From an uncultured Muribaculaceae bacterium (GTDB taxonomy: Bacteria > Bacteroidota > Bacteroidia > Bacteroidales > Muribaculaceae): DNA of 49,801 nt. Under the pieces are notes generated by a model. That model did not search any database, was not told the origin of the DNA, and saw only the letters and a program-made list of their open reading frames with translations. Position numbers and translations under genes: made by a program. Below are positions 16,081-25,898 of the stretch, in pieces (positions within the stretch are counted from its first letter, which is position 1; every line of letters starts with the position of its first letter). The DNA lies in assembly GCA_944321905.1 (NCBI GenBank), contig CALUNI010000004.1, positions 1 through 49,801 of the forward strand, read 5' to 3'.

Positions 16081-18042
16081 CTATTTTCCATTTTCTCGAT
16101 TAATAATATCGGCATCCTTTTCACTTGATTCATTAAGCATCACGAGCAATTCATCACACACCTTCGCCACCATCCTTATGTCGCGCTTTAGATTTTTCTG
16201 ATGCATTGTTCCTATCAGATACCCTATTAGCCCAATGGGCAATACACATGCTACAATAATGCCAATCTTTTTATTCCCTACAGGATTATAAGTATATAAT
16301 TGCCGAAGGATGGGGAAATCCATCAGCTTGTTTATGACAAGTGCCTGAGTGGAATTTTCCAAATATTCCACCGCGTTCTCCTCTTCTTGCGACAATTTCC
16401 TTATTACCGACTTATCATAACCCTTGGTCCAATACGAAAAATAATCTTGTCGCTTGTCGTACCTAAGGAGAAATGATTCACAATCAGACTTTAATTGCGT
16501 CAATTTCCCAATGGCAACACCTGGTACCACATCGTCCATGACGATATCTTTCATTTGTATGTGGCGCACCTGCTGCTGTCCTGTTATACGCTTGAAGAAA
16601 TTAATATACGCATCCGGGTTAAACACGGCAGAGTCATTCACTGCCTTGTAAGTAAGGAATATGCCCAAAGGCAACAGAACCTCGCTACTCAACCATATGC
16701 CTTCCCACACGGACCAACGCCCGTCGCGAGCCAACTTGTAACCGGTGTTGTCGATAATATAATAAACTATGAACAAGAAAACCGATATTACTATTGGTAC
16801 GCCCAGTCCACCCTTCCTTATAATAGCGCCAAGCGGGGCACCGATGAAGAAGAAAATAAGGCACGCAAACGAGAGGGTGAATTTCTTTTGCAATTCTATT
16901 TCGTGCCGACGCATCGTGGCAAGATTGTCTTCGAGCGAATAGCCCTTGAACTGCATCTCTTGCTTCAACCTTACGGCCTTGTTCTTCGCCAAATCAATTA
17001 CGTTGCGCTTGTCATTCACCGACATTGAGTTTATTATGGAATCGACATCTATCGCCTTGCTCAAAGTCACTGGCGGAATGGGTTCCTCATATCTTTTATT
17101 GTCGTGGTATATTACCCTGCGCTGGGCCACGCCACACAAAGGTTCGTCGCGAAGCTTGTCGGCCAGACCGTCGCCTATCGAATCCGACCTGACCGTAAGC
17201 GAGTCTATGGTATGGCTCAACTCCTTAAAGTTTTTTCCAATGTATTGGTTGCTCATCGTCTCGTCACCCATCCTGTTGAACGTGGCATCAAACGGTATCA
17301 ATATCTCCTTATGCCCAAACGACTCCCTGCGGTAAAGCATACCTGCCTTTCTGCGCGATACTGCGCTACGGTTATCTTTCAAATCTTCAAATGACTCTCC
17401 GCTGTACAACTGCAAAACCAGATGCTTCTTGTCGGTAGTCATACTTAATTTGCCAGAATCTGCCACGATTATATTGGCATAGCCATAACCGTTTGAAACG
17501 TCGTATATCATCATGCCATGCAGCATTCCCGTTTCACGATCTTTGTGCTTTACATAAAGGTTGTAACCCTCTATCTGGTCGTAAAAAGCCCCTTCGGGAA
17601 TATCCAACTCGGGCGATTTCTGCCGCATGGAGAACAGCAGGCTCCACATTTTCACCTGCGCCTTGGGCAACACGTCATTTTGGAAGAAAAAAGCCCCTAC
17701 CGACACAAATGTAAGAAAAATTATCAACGGGCTCATGACCTTTATCAACGACACTCCGGCCGACTTCATCGCCGTCAACTCCAAATGTTCGCCAAGGTTG
17801 CCGAATGCCATCAAAGATGCAAGCAATATCGCCAACGGAAGTGCCAAAGGCACCATTGTCAACGCAGCATAAAAGAACAATTCCCCTATCACCGCCACAT
17901 CGAGCCCCTTTCCCACAAGATCGTCGATATACTTCCACAAAAACTGCATCAACACGATAAAAAGACATATAAAAAACGTCATTATAAACAATGGCAGAAA
18001 CGTTTGTAACACAAACAGATATAGTCTTTTTATCTTAAACAT
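16081..18042 (-). CDS. LptF/LptG-family lipopolysaccharide export permease
   Basis: From ATG 18042 the protein has 653 residues. The N-terminal half of the permease (three hydrophobic segments in about 1-110, beginning [20 protein letters not shown]) is followed by a long periplasmic region. Three more membrane segments follow at about 370-470 ([20 protein letters not shown]). This is the YjgP/YjgQ fold of the LPS transport ABC complex. Unusually, about 150 residues follow the last permease segment, including another hydrophobic stretch near 605-625 ([20 protein letters not shown]). E. coli LptF and LptG are about 360 residues; long forms are common in Bacteroidota. An upstream in-frame ATG at 18072 lies before the predicted transcription start and is rejected. 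Confidence 0.9.
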   Translation of the reverse strand: MFKIKRLYLFVLQTFLPLFIMTFFICLFIVLMQFLWKYIDDLVGKGLDVAVIGELFFYAALTMVPLALPLAILLASLMAFGNLGEHLELTAMKSAGVSLIKVMSPLIIFLTFVSVGAFFFQNDVLPKAQVKMWSLLFSMRQKSPELDIPEGAFYDQIEGYNLYVKHKDRETGMLHGMMIYDVSNGYGYANIIVADSGKLSMTTDKKHLVLQLYSGESFEDLKDNRSAVSRRKAGMLYRRESFGHKEILIPFDATFNRMGDETMSNQYIGKNFKELSHTIDSLTVRSDSIGDGLADKLRDEPLCGVAQRRVIYHDNKRYEEPIPPVTLSKAIDVDSIINSMSVNDKRNVIDLAKNKAVRLKQEMQFKGYSLEDNLATMRRHEIELQKKFTLSFACLIFFFIGAPLGAIIRKGGLGVPIVISVFLFIVYYIIDNTGYKLARDGRWSVWEGIWLSSEVLLPLGIFLTYKAVNDSAVFNPDAYINFFKRITGQQQVRHIQMKDIVMDDVVPGVAIGKLTQLKSDCESFLLRYDKRQDYFSYWTKGYDKSVIRKLSQEEENAVEYLENSTQALVINKLMDFPILRQLYTYNPVGNKKIGIIVACVLPIGLIGYLIGTMHQKNLKRDIRMVAKVCDELLVMLNESSEKDADIINRENGK

Positions 18043-18069
18043 TGAATTCCGAGCTGTTATAATTACTCG

Positions 18070-18101
18070 CAAAATTAGTCATTTATTCCAACTGCCACAA
18101 A
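18070..18101 (-). promoter_or_regulatory. Promoter of the permease-ribBA unit
   Basis: The minus strand has TTTG at 18101-18098, a 20-nt spacer, then TAATTTTG at 18077-18070. This matches both Bacteroidota promoter elements at ideal spacing. Transcription would start near 18066, supporting the permease start at 18042. Confidence 0.75.
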
Positions 18102-18104
18102 TTT

Positions 18105-18494
18105 TCACGCCACTACGCACCCCAATTGGCGCTGCAAAGATTCTACTTGATTGTACCACACGTCGCGCGACTCCTCAAGTTCACCGGGATCTGAAAAGTC
18201 TGTCACCACAAGGTCGATGCTGTCGGTGAGTTCCGACACTTCTATCCTTAGTTCAAAATAACTTTTATCTTTCTCGTCGTTCCAATGAAAGCGTATGTAG
18301 CTATAAGCTCGCATAGCCATTAGCGTGGCTTCTTGCTCGCTGCCACTCCATCCGAAAGTAAAATGCTTGCCATCCTGCTTCACCGTGTCACAGAACCAAT
18401 GCTCAAGGCCGCTTGGCGTAGATAAGTAAGTCCATAGCAGCGCAATAGGAATGCCTCCCATGGGAAACTCGACGGTGAATTTAATTTTATCCAT
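18105..18494 (-). CDS. START-like (SRPBCC / AHSA1-type) domain protein
   Basis: The 129-residue protein is a single START-like helix-grip domain. FPMGGIPIALLWTYLSTPSGLEHWF gives the typical entry helix, and strands FTFGWSG, YIRFHWND and YFELRIEV follow, closing with the long C-terminal helix WYNQVESLQRQLG. Such proteins are common in Bacteroidales and related to activators of Hsp90 ATPase and polyketide-cyclase-like proteins. Ligand and function are unknown. It is followed by the permease promoter 3 nt after its stop, so the permease is separately promoted. Confidence 0.85.
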   Translation of the reverse strand: MDKIKFTVEFPMGGIPIALLWTYLSTPSGLEHWFCDTVKQDGKHFTFGWSGSEQEATLMAMRAYSYIRFHWNDEKDKSYFELRIEVSELTDSIDLVVTDFSDPGELEESRDVWYNQVESLQRQLGCVVA

Positions 18495-18585
18495 ATCGTA
18501 TTTTTCTCTTTATCGATTTCAGTGCGCTAAATAAACACTTTAAAACGACACTGACAATATATATCGGCAAAACTTTAACATAATT

Positions 18586-18735
18586 AGAACCTGTTTAATT
18601 TTTATTCCACCGACTTCGGGACATCGCCTGCAATTTACCGAAGAGCATGGCCGGCTCAGCGACGAGGCAAAATGGACCAATAGCCTTAGGCGCATCAACA
18701 ACATCTGCATGTTAATCGAAATTTTTAAACCGGCT
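18586..18735. repeat. Possible decayed palindromic (MITE-like) element in the 18495-18823 gap
   Basis: The segment begins AGAACCTGTTTAA and ends TTTAAACCGGCT, which are imperfect inverted repeats about 150 nt apart (the reverse complement of the right end is AGCCGGTTTAAA). The interior is more GC-rich than the flanks and reads through in one plus frame, with pieces such as EEHGRLSDEAKWTNSLRR, but without a start. It may be a small non-autonomous element or a gene fragment. Apart from the pta promoter nothing else is seen in this gap. Confidence 0.25.
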
Positions 18736-18792
18736 ACAGATTTTTTGTTTACTTTTTCACTCTTTTTTTCCACCTCATTTAAGATTAAATTA

Positions 18793-18800
18793 TAATTTTG
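18793..18800 (+). promoter_or_regulatory. -7 promoter box of pta-ackA
   Basis: A perfect TAATTTTG lies 23 nt before the pta ATG, implying a leader of about 20 nt. The expected -33 position is T-rich but has no TTG. Confidence 0.55.
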
Positions 18801-18823
18801 TAAAAACTTAATAACTTACCATC

Positions 18824-19834
18824 ATGGGACTATTTAACACACTCAAAGACAGGGCTGTAGCCAACAAGCAACGCATAATACTGCCGGAAGGTACGGAACC
18901 GCGCACCCTCCAAGCTGCAAATCAAGTGATTGCAGACGGCATTGCCGACATAACACTTATTGGCGACCCCAAGAAAATCATAGACGAAGCCAATGATTTG
19001 GGGCTTACTCACATTTCCGAAGCCCGAATCATCGACCCCTCAGACGAACAATTTGTCGAAAAATACGCACAGCTATTTTACGAGTTGCGTAAATCAAAAG
19101 GTATTACCATCGAAGCCGCACGAAAAACAGCACAAAATCCTCTATACCTCGGCTGCCTCATGATAAAAGCCGGAGAAGCCGACGGACAGGTGGCCGGAGC
19201 AAAGAACACGACCGGCAATGTCCTCCGTGCCGCATTCCAAGTAATAAAGACGCAACCGGGCATAAGCGTGGTATCAGGTGCATTCATCATGCTTTTGCCT
19301 GCCGGTTCGCCATACGGAACCGATGGAATACTCGTATTTGCCGATTGCGCCGTGGTTCCGGCTCCCACTGCTCCCGAATTGGCCCAAATTGCAATCGCAA
19401 CCGCCAAGACGGCTCGCAACATTGCAAATATCGAGCCGCGCGTGGCAATGCTCAGCTTCTCGACCAAAGGAAGCGCCTCGCACGAAAATGTTGACAAGGT
19501 TGTCGAAGCCACTAAACTTGCAAAAGAAATCGACCCGTCGCTTGCTATCGACGGCGAGCTACAAGCCGATGCCGCACTTGTCCCTTCGGTCGGCCTAAGC
19601 AAAGCTCCGGGAAGCAACATTGCCGGACATGCCAATGTGCTTGTATTCCCGTCTCTCGACGTAGGCAACATTGCATACAAGTTAGTACAGCGCATCGGCA
19701 ACGCCCAAGCCGTAGGCCCAATCCTGCAGGGACTTGCAAGGCCTGTCAACGACCTGTCGAGAGGGTGCAGCGCAGAAGACATCTACAAGACAATCATCAT
19801 TACATGCAACCAGGCAATCAGCATGAAGCAATAA
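18824..19834 (+). CDS. pta: Phosphate acetyltransferase
   Basis: The 336-residue short-form phosphotransacetylase interconverts acetyl-CoA and acetyl phosphate. It consists of the PTA_PTB catalytic domain only, without the N-terminal P-loop/DRTGG regulatory part of E. coli Pta. Recognisable blocks are [52 protein letters not shown] and [17 protein letters not shown]. It is immediately upstream of ackA (27 nt), forming the classic substrate-level phosphorylation pair of acetate fermentation. Confidence 0.97.
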   Translation: MGLFNTLKDRAVANKQRIILPEGTEPRTLQAANQVIADGIADITLIGDPKKIIDEANDLGLTHISEARIIDPSDEQFVEKYAQLFYELRKSKGITIEAARKTAQNPLYLGCLMIKAGEADGQVAGAKNTTGNVLRAAFQVIKTQPGISVVSGAFIMLLPAGSPYGTDGILVFADCAVVPAPTAPELAQIAIATAKTARNIANIEPRVAMLSFSTKGSASHENVDKVVEATKLAKEIDPSLAIDGELQADAALVPSVGLSKAPGSNIAGHANVLVFPSLDVGNIAYKLVQRIGNAQAVGPILQGLARPVNDLSRGCSAEDIYKTIIITCNQAISMKQ

Positions 19835-19861
19835 CAATCAACCATAATTTTATTACACATC

Positions 19862-21073
19862 ATGAATATTTTAGTGCTTAATTGCGGAAGCAGTTCCGTT
19901 AAGTACAAACTGATAGAAATCAAGTCAAACGAGACTCTGGCCGAAGGCGGCGTGGAGAAAATCGGGCTACATGACGCATTCATCAAATTCAAGACCAAAG
20001 ACGGCTCAAAAAAAACCGTCAGCCTCAATATTACCGACCACAACGGTGCAATAAAGTCAATACTCGACATCCTTACAAGCAACGACTACGGATGCATCAA
20101 GTCGTTTGACGAAATAGACGCCGTGGGACACCGCGTGGTGCATGGTGGCGAAAAATTCAACAAAAGCGTTCTTATTACAAAAGAGGTAATCGACAAAATC
20201 AAAGAATGCTATTCCATTGCCCCGCTCCATAACCCCGTCAACATGGCCGGCATAGATGCGATAACAAGCATCCTTCCAAACGTGCCGCAAGTAGCTGTGT
20301 TCGACACGGCATTCCACCAGACCATGCCGCCCGAGTCTTACATGTATGCGCTTCCTTACGAATATTACGAGCGTGACGGCGTGCGCCGCTACGGCTTCCA
20401 CGGAACAAGCCATAGATATGTCTCAAAGCGCGTATGCGAATTCCTCGGAGTAGATTACAACACCCAGAAAATAATAACATGCCACATAGGCAATGGCGGC
20501 AGCATCACAGCCGTAATGAACGGCAAAAGCATTGACACGTCGATGGGGCTAACCCCGGTCGAAGGCTTGATGATGGGAACCCGCTGCGGTGATGTCGATC
20601 CCGGCGCGCTTACATTCCTCATGGAGAAACACAACTTGTCGGCAGCCGAGCTACAAAACATAATAAACAAGAAAAGCGGCGTGGCCGGATTCTCGGAAAT
20701 CTCTTCCGACATGCGGGAAATAGAAGCCGCCATAGCACAAGGCAACGAACGCGCAAAGCTCACGCTTAAAATGTATGAGCGGCGCATTACAAAATACATC
20801 GGGGCATATGCGGCCGAAATGGGCGGCGTTGACATAATCGTATTCACGGGCGGCGTTGGCGAAAACCAAAAAGCCACACGATACAACGTTTGCGCCACAC
20901 TGGGATTCATGGGCGTCGAAATAGAAGCAGCGGTCAACGATACCGTAAGAGGCACCGAAGCTGTCATATCCACACCCGAGTCGAGAGTGAAAGTTGTAGT
21001 CATCCCCACCGACGAAGAATACATGATAGCTCGCGACACAGAGGCAATAATCGAAGGTCGTGAAATATCTTAA
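19862..21073 (+). CDS. ackA: Acetate kinase
   Basis: The 403-residue protein converts acetyl phosphate and ADP to acetate and ATP. Both family signatures are present: ILVLNCGSSSVKYKLIEI at the N-terminus, and VRRYGFHGTSHRYVSKR around residue 180, with the catalytic-site His. The phosphate-binding region CHIGNGGSITAVMNGKSIDT and the FTGGVGENQ motif also match. Length is standard. It is the second gene of the pta operon, closed by a strong hairpin 37 nt after the stop. Confidence 0.98.
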   Translation: MNILVLNCGSSSVKYKLIEIKSNETLAEGGVEKIGLHDAFIKFKTKDGSKKTVSLNITDHNGAIKSILDILTSNDYGCIKSFDEIDAVGHRVVHGGEKFNKSVLITKEVIDKIKECYSIAPLHNPVNMAGIDAITSILPNVPQVAVFDTAFHQTMPPESYMYALPYEYYERDGVRRYGFHGTSHRYVSKRVCEFLGVDYNTQKIITCHIGNGGSITAVMNGKSIDTSMGLTPVEGLMMGTRCGDVDPGALTFLMEKHNLSAAELQNIINKKSGVAGFSEISSDMREIEAAIAQGNERAKLTLKMYERRITKYIGAYAAEMGGVDIIVFTGGVGENQKATRYNVCATLGFMGVEIEAAVNDTVRGTEAVISTPESRVKVVVIPTDEEYMIARDTEAIIEGREIS

Positions 21074-21109
21074 ATGCCTGCATTGAGAATCCTTATTCCA
21101 TAAAAACGA

Positions 21110-21152
21110 AAAGTGGCCGCATTTGAATTTTTTGATTCAAAGCGGCCACTTT
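21110..21152 (+). terminator. Intrinsic terminator of pta-ackA
   Basis: The stem AAAGTGGCCGC / GCGGCCACTTT is perfect (11 bp) and extends through TTTGAAT / ATTCAAA across a small bulge. The T-run after it is short, but the helix is strong. The rest of the 21074-21375 gap holds only the next promoter. Confidence 0.75.
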
Positions 21153-21320
21153 AGCATAACCGCCACGTCAATCCTTGCGCAAAATCCAACCAATCATCTC
21201 ATCCTGCAAGAAATTCCGACACACGACAACCCGCCAAGCCATTCATTAACACATTTTCTTAATATAAGTAAAACGCCCAAAATTGTCCGCCCCTTATTTT
21301 AATAATTAATCATTTATTGT

Positions 21321-21328
21321 TAACTTTG
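21321..21328 (+). promoter_or_regulatory. -7 promoter box of the acyltransferase-tex operon
   Basis: TAACTTTG matches TAnnTTTG exactly and ends 47 nt before the chosen start at 21376. A TTT at 21298-21300 sits at the -33 position with 20-nt spacing. Confidence 0.55.
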
Positions 21329-21375
21329 GAAAAGTATATGAACATGAACAATTGACCATAACGATTGATTATAAT

Positions 21376-22563
21376 ATGGATTGTGAAGATATTAAAGTCC
21401 CGGAAGAATTTTCAGATATATGTCCTTACGATGACAAAGATTTCCATAAAGAGATGTCTTTGCTCGTTGAAGAACCCGGATTTGAACATGCCGTGCGATT
21501 TGTAATGCCCGATGTTGATTACAAAGCCTTTTGCGGACAATTACTGCAAATCCAGAACAAACACGATTTCCAGATGCAAATCATGCTGCCATTTCTCAAA
21601 AAACTTGAGAAAGACACAACCAAGGGAATCACAGCCGGCGGGATGGAAAACATCATCGACAATACTCCAAATGTGTACATGTCAAATCACCGCGACATAG
21701 TTCTTGATGCATCGTTTTTGAACCTATGCCTGACCTTGCACGGGAAACCCACAACCGAAATCGCAATAGGAAACAACCTGCTGATATATCATTGGATATC
21801 ATCACTTGTGAGACTGAACAAAAGCTTTATCGTCAAACGCGACAACAGCAAGCGACAAGCCCTGGAAGCCGCACAGCACCTGTCGGGATACATACGTTTC
21901 GCAATCGCGCAGAAACGCCAATCGATATGGATAGCCCAACGCCAAGGGAGAACCAAAGATAGCGACGACCGCACGCAGGAAAGCCTCATAAAAATGCTTG
22001 CCCTTGCAGGCAACACTGGCGACTTTGTCGGCAGCATTGCCCAATTAAACATCATGCCTGTCTCGATAAGCTATGAATATGACCCAAACGACTATTTAAA
22101 AGCAAAAGAATTTTTGTTGCGCAAAAAAGACCCGGATTTTAAAAAATCTCAACAAGACGACTTGATTAGCATGGAAACCGGCCTGCTGCAGAACAAAGGG
22201 CATCTTCACTATCATTTTTGCCCTTGTATCAACGAACAGTTGAAGGGAATACCCGGCGACTGTGACAAAAATGAGGCTGCACGCCACATTTGCAACATCA
22301 TCGACAAGGCCATCCATTCTAATTATTTTATATACAAAAACAATTATATAGCATACGACATCATCAACGGCGGCACAAGGTTTGCCGACCGATATTCGAC
22401 CGAGGATAAACAACATTTTGTAGAATACATCAATTCCCAAATCGGCAAGCTAAACATATCTCCCGGCGATACCGACGACCTGGAATATGTAAAGCACATG
22501 ATGCTTGTCATGTATGGCAACCCGTTAACCAATCAACTTATTGCCAAGGGAATCGCTAATTGA
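21376..22563 (+). CDS. PlsB/PlsC-type glycerophosphate acyltransferase-like protein
   Basis: From ATG 21376 this is a 395-residue protein with the acyltransferase block SNHRDIVLDASF near residues 103-114 (His105, Asp107 and Asp111). A second block, IWIAQRQGRTKD, occupies the place of the usual EGxRS motif. Such proteins are widespread in Bacteroidales and annotated as 1-acyl-sn-glycerol-3-phosphate acyltransferase. A role in phospholipid or aminolipid acylation is an inference. No clear membrane segment is seen. A TTG at 21352 would add eight residues, but an intervening five-codon ORF argues for 21376. It heads a six-gene unit; the next gene starts 13 nt later. Confidence 0.8.
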   Translation: MDCEDIKVPEEFSDICPYDDKDFHKEMSLLVEEPGFEHAVRFVMPDVDYKAFCGQLLQIQNKHDFQMQIMLPFLKKLEKDTTKGITAGGMENIIDNTPNVYMSNHRDIVLDASFLNLCLTLHGKPTTEIAIGNNLLIYHWISSLVRLNKSFIVKRDNSKRQALEAAQHLSGYIRFAIAQKRQSIWIAQRQGRTKDSDDRTQESLIKMLALAGNTGDFVGSIAQLNIMPVSISYEYDPNDYLKAKEFLLRKKDPDFKKSQQDDLISMETGLLQNKGHLHYHFCPCINEQLKGIPGDCDKNEAARHICNIIDKAIHSNYFIYKNNYIAYDIINGGTRFADRYSTEDKQHFVEYINSQIGKLNISPGDTDDLEYVKHMMLVMYGNPLTNQLIAKGIAN

Positions 22564-22576
22564 AAAATAACGACAT

Positions 22577-23773
22577 ATGAGGATGCAATGGGTTCCGCTT
22601 ATTATTGCACTTGTCTTTAATATAGCGTGTGATTACTACATATACGTCAAATTGGCAAAGTCCTTCAATAACAGATGGATCAAATTGTCACATTGTATCT
22701 TGTCGGCCCTGCTGTTTTTATATATAATCATTGCGGTAGCTTTGCCCAGACGCACAATCGACAACAACGGGTTGGTCGCAATAATGTGGATGCTTTATAG
22801 CTATTTCACTTTTTACGTTCCAAAATACATCGGAATTCTATCATATTGGATTTTGCGCATTCCTGCCGCCATAAAAAAAGTCAAGTCGAAAATCCCGGCA
22901 ATAACCGCTTCTGTCATAGGACTCATAGTCTTTATCGTTATGTGGCAGGGGGCTCTTTTTACCCGATATGATTACGACATTAAAGAAGTCTCGCTTGAAT
23001 TTGACAACTTGCCGGAAGAATTCGACGGATACCGCATGACGCAATTTTCCGACCTGCACCTCGGAAGTTACGCAGGCGACACTGCCTATGTATCGGAGCT
23101 TGTAAATGTCATTAACGGAATAAATTCCGACATAATTTTCTTCACTGGAGACCTTGTAAACAGGCAGACCGACGAAGCCGAACCATATGTGTCCATATTA
23201 AGCAGGCTACATGCCCACGACGGGGTACTCTCCATTCTTGGCAACCATGATTATGGCGATTATAAAGAATGGGAATCGGCCGAGGCAAAGGAACAAAACA
23301 ATAAATACATGGCCGCGCTCCAAGCAAGAATGAATTGGAAGTTAATGAACAACTGCGACACTGCCATCTCCCGGGGGGATGAGTCTATCGCCATTATAGG
23401 CGTGGAAAACTGGGGCGAGCCGCCTTTTTCTCAATATGGCAAACTATCGGTCGCATATCCCGACTTAAATGACGACAAATTCAAAATACTCTTATCCCAC
23501 AACCCAAAGCACTGGAGAGGCGAAGTATTGGAGCATTCAAATATCGACTTGATGCTTTCGGGGCATACTCACGCCATGCAAATAGAATTAAACCTGTTTG
23601 GATACCACATTTCTCCATCGGCATGGATATACCCCGAATGGAGCGGAGTTTATAAAGAAAACGGACAAATCCTATATGTCAATATCGGCATAGGAGAAGT
23701 GGCCATGCCAACACGCATAGGAGCCACTCCCGAAATAACCGTAATCACTTTAAGGAAAACTCAGCACAAGTGA
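22577..23773 (+). CDS. Membrane-anchored calcineurin-like metallophosphoesterase
   Basis: The 398-residue protein has four N-terminal hydrophobic segments (about 3-22, 36-58, 63-95, 112-130). The remainder is a metallophosphoesterase domain, predicted to lie on the outer face of the membrane. All five metal-ligand motifs are seen: SDLHLGS, FTGDLVN, LGNHDYGD, LLSHNP and LSGHTHAMQ. The arrangement resembles YkuE/YaeI-type phosphoesterases, which can cleave UDP-diacylglucosamine or phosphodiesters in the envelope. The substrate is unassigned. The stop overlaps the GTG start of tex. Confidence 0.92.
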   Translation: MRMQWVPLIIALVFNIACDYYIYVKLAKSFNNRWIKLSHCILSALLFLYIIIAVALPRRTIDNNGLVAIMWMLYSYFTFYVPKYIGILSYWILRIPAAIKKVKSKIPAITASVIGLIVFIVMWQGALFTRYDYDIKEVSLEFDNLPEEFDGYRMTQFSDLHLGSYAGDTAYVSELVNVINGINSDIIFFTGDLVNRQTDEAEPYVSILSRLHAHDGVLSILGNHDYGDYKEWESAEAKEQNNKYMAALQARMNWKLMNNCDTAISRGDESIAIIGVENWGEPPFSQYGKLSVAYPDLNDDKFKILLSHNPKHWRGEVLEHSNIDLMLSGHTHAMQIELNLFGYHISPSAWIYPEWSGVYKENGQILYVNIGIGEVAMPTRIGATPEITVITLRKTQHK

Positions 23774-25896
23774 ACAGCACCAAAACAAATATCATAGCGT
23801 CGGCAACAGGCATTCCCGAAAAAGCTGTCTGCAACACCATATCGCTCCTTGAAGGCGGAGCTACCATTCCTTTCATAAGCAGATATCGCAAAGAAGCCAC
23901 AGGCGGACTTGACGAGGTGCAGATTCAATCAATAGCCGAAAAAAATGCGACATTGACGGAACTCATCAAACGAAAAGAGTTCATCAAGAAAAGCATTGAC
24001 GACTCGGCCGGATTGACCAAGGAACTGGCCGACAAAATAGACAACTGTTGGAGTCAGAGCGAACTTGAGGATCTGTACCTTCCCTACAAGCCAAAACGCC
24101 GCACAAGAGCCGAAGTGGCCCGAACACACGGCCTTGAACCTTTGGCTCGTATTATAATGGCCCAACATTCCGACAACATTTACGACAGGGCAAGAAAGTT
24201 CATCAATGCAGACGTAGAAAGCTCAGATGCGGCCATAAACGGAGCTTGCGACATAATAGCCGAATGGATATCTGAAAACCAACGCGCCAGAAACATGGTA
24301 AGGAATTCGTTCCAAACGTCGGCTCACATAACATCAAGCATAATCAAGGGGAAAGAAAGTGACGGAGAAAAATATAAGAACTATTTCGACTGCACCGACT
24401 TCCTACCTCGCATATCATCTTACCGGCTGCTTGCGATGTTACGCGGGCAAAAAGAAGGATTCCTTAAATTAACCATTACAAACGACGGCGAAAAAGCCGT
24501 AAACAACATAAAACGCATCTTCATCCACAATCACAATGAGGCATCTGCACTTGTGGAAGATGCCATTAACGACAGCTATAAGCGCCTCATCCGTCCATCG
24601 ATAGAAACCGAATTCCTAAATCTGGCAAAAGAAAAAGCCGACAGCGAAGCAGTGGCACAATTCGCTCAAAACGTAAAACAGCTGCTCTTTGCCCCGCCTT
24701 TGTACGGGAAACGGGTATTGGCCATAGACCCGGGGTTCAGAACGGGATGCAAAGTCGTATGCCTCGACCAACAAGGCAACTTGTTACATGATTGCGTTAT
24801 ATTTCCCACCCCGCCACATAATGATACAAAAAACGCCGAATTAACATTGACCAAATTGGCCGACCGATTCGACATCGATGTCATATCGCTTGGGAATGGC
24901 ACTGCAAGCCGGGATACCGAAATTTTTCTAAAAAACATAAAATTCAGTCGCGACATTAAGATCTGCGTGGTTAACGAAAACGGAGCATCGATATACTCTG
25001 CCTCGCAAGTCGCACGAGAAGAATTTCCCGACAAGGATGTGACAGTACGCGGTGCCGTTTCCATAGGCCGCCGGCTTCTTGACCCACTTGCCGAATTGGT
25101 AAAGATTGACCCGAAATCGATAGGCGTAGGCCAGTACCAACACGATGTTGACCAATCAAAATTAAAGAATGCCTTGACATTTGTCGTGGAAAGCTGCGTC
25201 AACAGCGTTGGAGTAAACGTCAACACTGCATCGCTGCAATTATTGTCACACGTATCGGGGTTAGGTCCGGCCTTGGCTCAAAACATTATAAAATACCGAG
25301 CCGAAAACGGAGACTTTTCTTCACGCAACGAGTTAATGAAAGTCCCGCGAATGGGAGAAAAAGCATTCAAGATGTCTGCCGGTTTTTTACGGATTCCTTC
25401 AAGCACGAATCCGCTCGACAATTCTGCCGTCCACCCCGAACGATACGCCTTGGTCAATAAAATGGCGCGAGACTGCAATTGCACCGTGTCACAACTGATA
25501 ACCGACAGCAAACAAAGAGAAAAAATCGACCTTAGCAAATACGTCTCTGACGACGTGGGAATGCCGACGCTTAACGATATCATGGCCGAACTCGAGAAAC
25601 CGGGACGCGACCCTCGGGCAGATTTTGCCTCGGTGGAATTTGACACAAGCATCCGCTCTATCGAAGACGTAAAAACAGGAATGGTTCTAAATGGAATAGT
25701 GACAAATATAACGCAGTTCGGCGTATTTGTCGATATAGGCATACACACCAATGGGTTAGTGCATATATCAGAGCTTAGCAACCGATACATTTCACACCCG
25801 TCAGAAGTAATCGGCATCAACGACCACGTCGTTGTAAAAGTCTTAGACATCGATATTTCAAGGAATAGAATTTCTTTAACAATGAAAGGTATATAA
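23770..25896 (+). CDS. tex: Tex-family RNA-binding transcription accessory protein
   Basis: The 708-residue protein has the full Tex layout. There is an N-terminal helical domain (GATIPFISRYRKEATGGLDE) and a YqgF/RNase H-like domain from about residue 315 (RVLAIDPGFRTGCKVV). Helix-hairpin-helix motifs follow at about 484-560 (NTASLQLLSHVSGLGPALAQ). A C-terminal S1 domain begins at about 631 (GMVLNGIVTNITQFGVFVDI). Tex is the bacterial relative of eukaryotic Spt6 and binds nucleic acid during transcription. The start codon is GTG at 23770, inside the stop of the preceding gene (GTGA overlap), which implies translational coupling. Confidence 0.96.
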   Translation: MNSTKTNIIASATGIPEKAVCNTISLLEGGATIPFISRYRKEATGGLDEVQIQSIAEKNATLTELIKRKEFIKKSIDDSAGLTKELADKIDNCWSQSELEDLYLPYKPKRRTRAEVARTHGLEPLARIIMAQHSDNIYDRARKFINADVESSDAAINGACDIIAEWISENQRARNMVRNSFQTSAHITSSIIKGKESDGEKYKNYFDCTDFLPRISSYRLLAMLRGQKEGFLKLTITNDGEKAVNNIKRIFIHNHNEASALVEDAINDSYKRLIRPSIETEFLNLAKEKADSEAVAQFAQNVKQLLFAPPLYGKRVLAIDPGFRTGCKVVCLDQQGNLLHDCVIFPTPPHNDTKNAELTLTKLADRFDIDVISLGNGTASRDTEIFLKNIKFSRDIKICVVNENGASIYSASQVAREEFPDKDVTVRGAVSIGRRLLDPLAELVKIDPKSIGVGQYQHDVDQSKLKNALTFVVESCVNSVGVNVNTASLQLLSHVSGLGPALAQNIIKYRAENGDFSSRNELMKVPRMGEKAFKMSAGFLRIPSSTNPLDNSAVHPERYALVNKMARDCNCTVSQLITDSKQREKIDLSKYVSDDVGMPTLNDIMAELEKPGRDPRADFASVEFDTSIRSIEDVKTGMVLNGIVTNITQFGVFVDIGIHTNGLVHISELSNRYISHPSEVIGINDHVVVKVLDIDISRNRISLTMKGI

Positions 25897-25898
25897 TC

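Noticed and set aside
16071..16133. In-frame upstream starts for ribBA
   Set aside because: They overlap the permease coding sequence and precede the conserved RibB N-terminus; ATG 16070 fits family length.
18540..18773. 77-codon minus-strand ORF in the pta upstream gap
   Set aside because: No recognisable domain, unusual composition, and it lies over the possible palindromic element and the T-rich pta upstream region.
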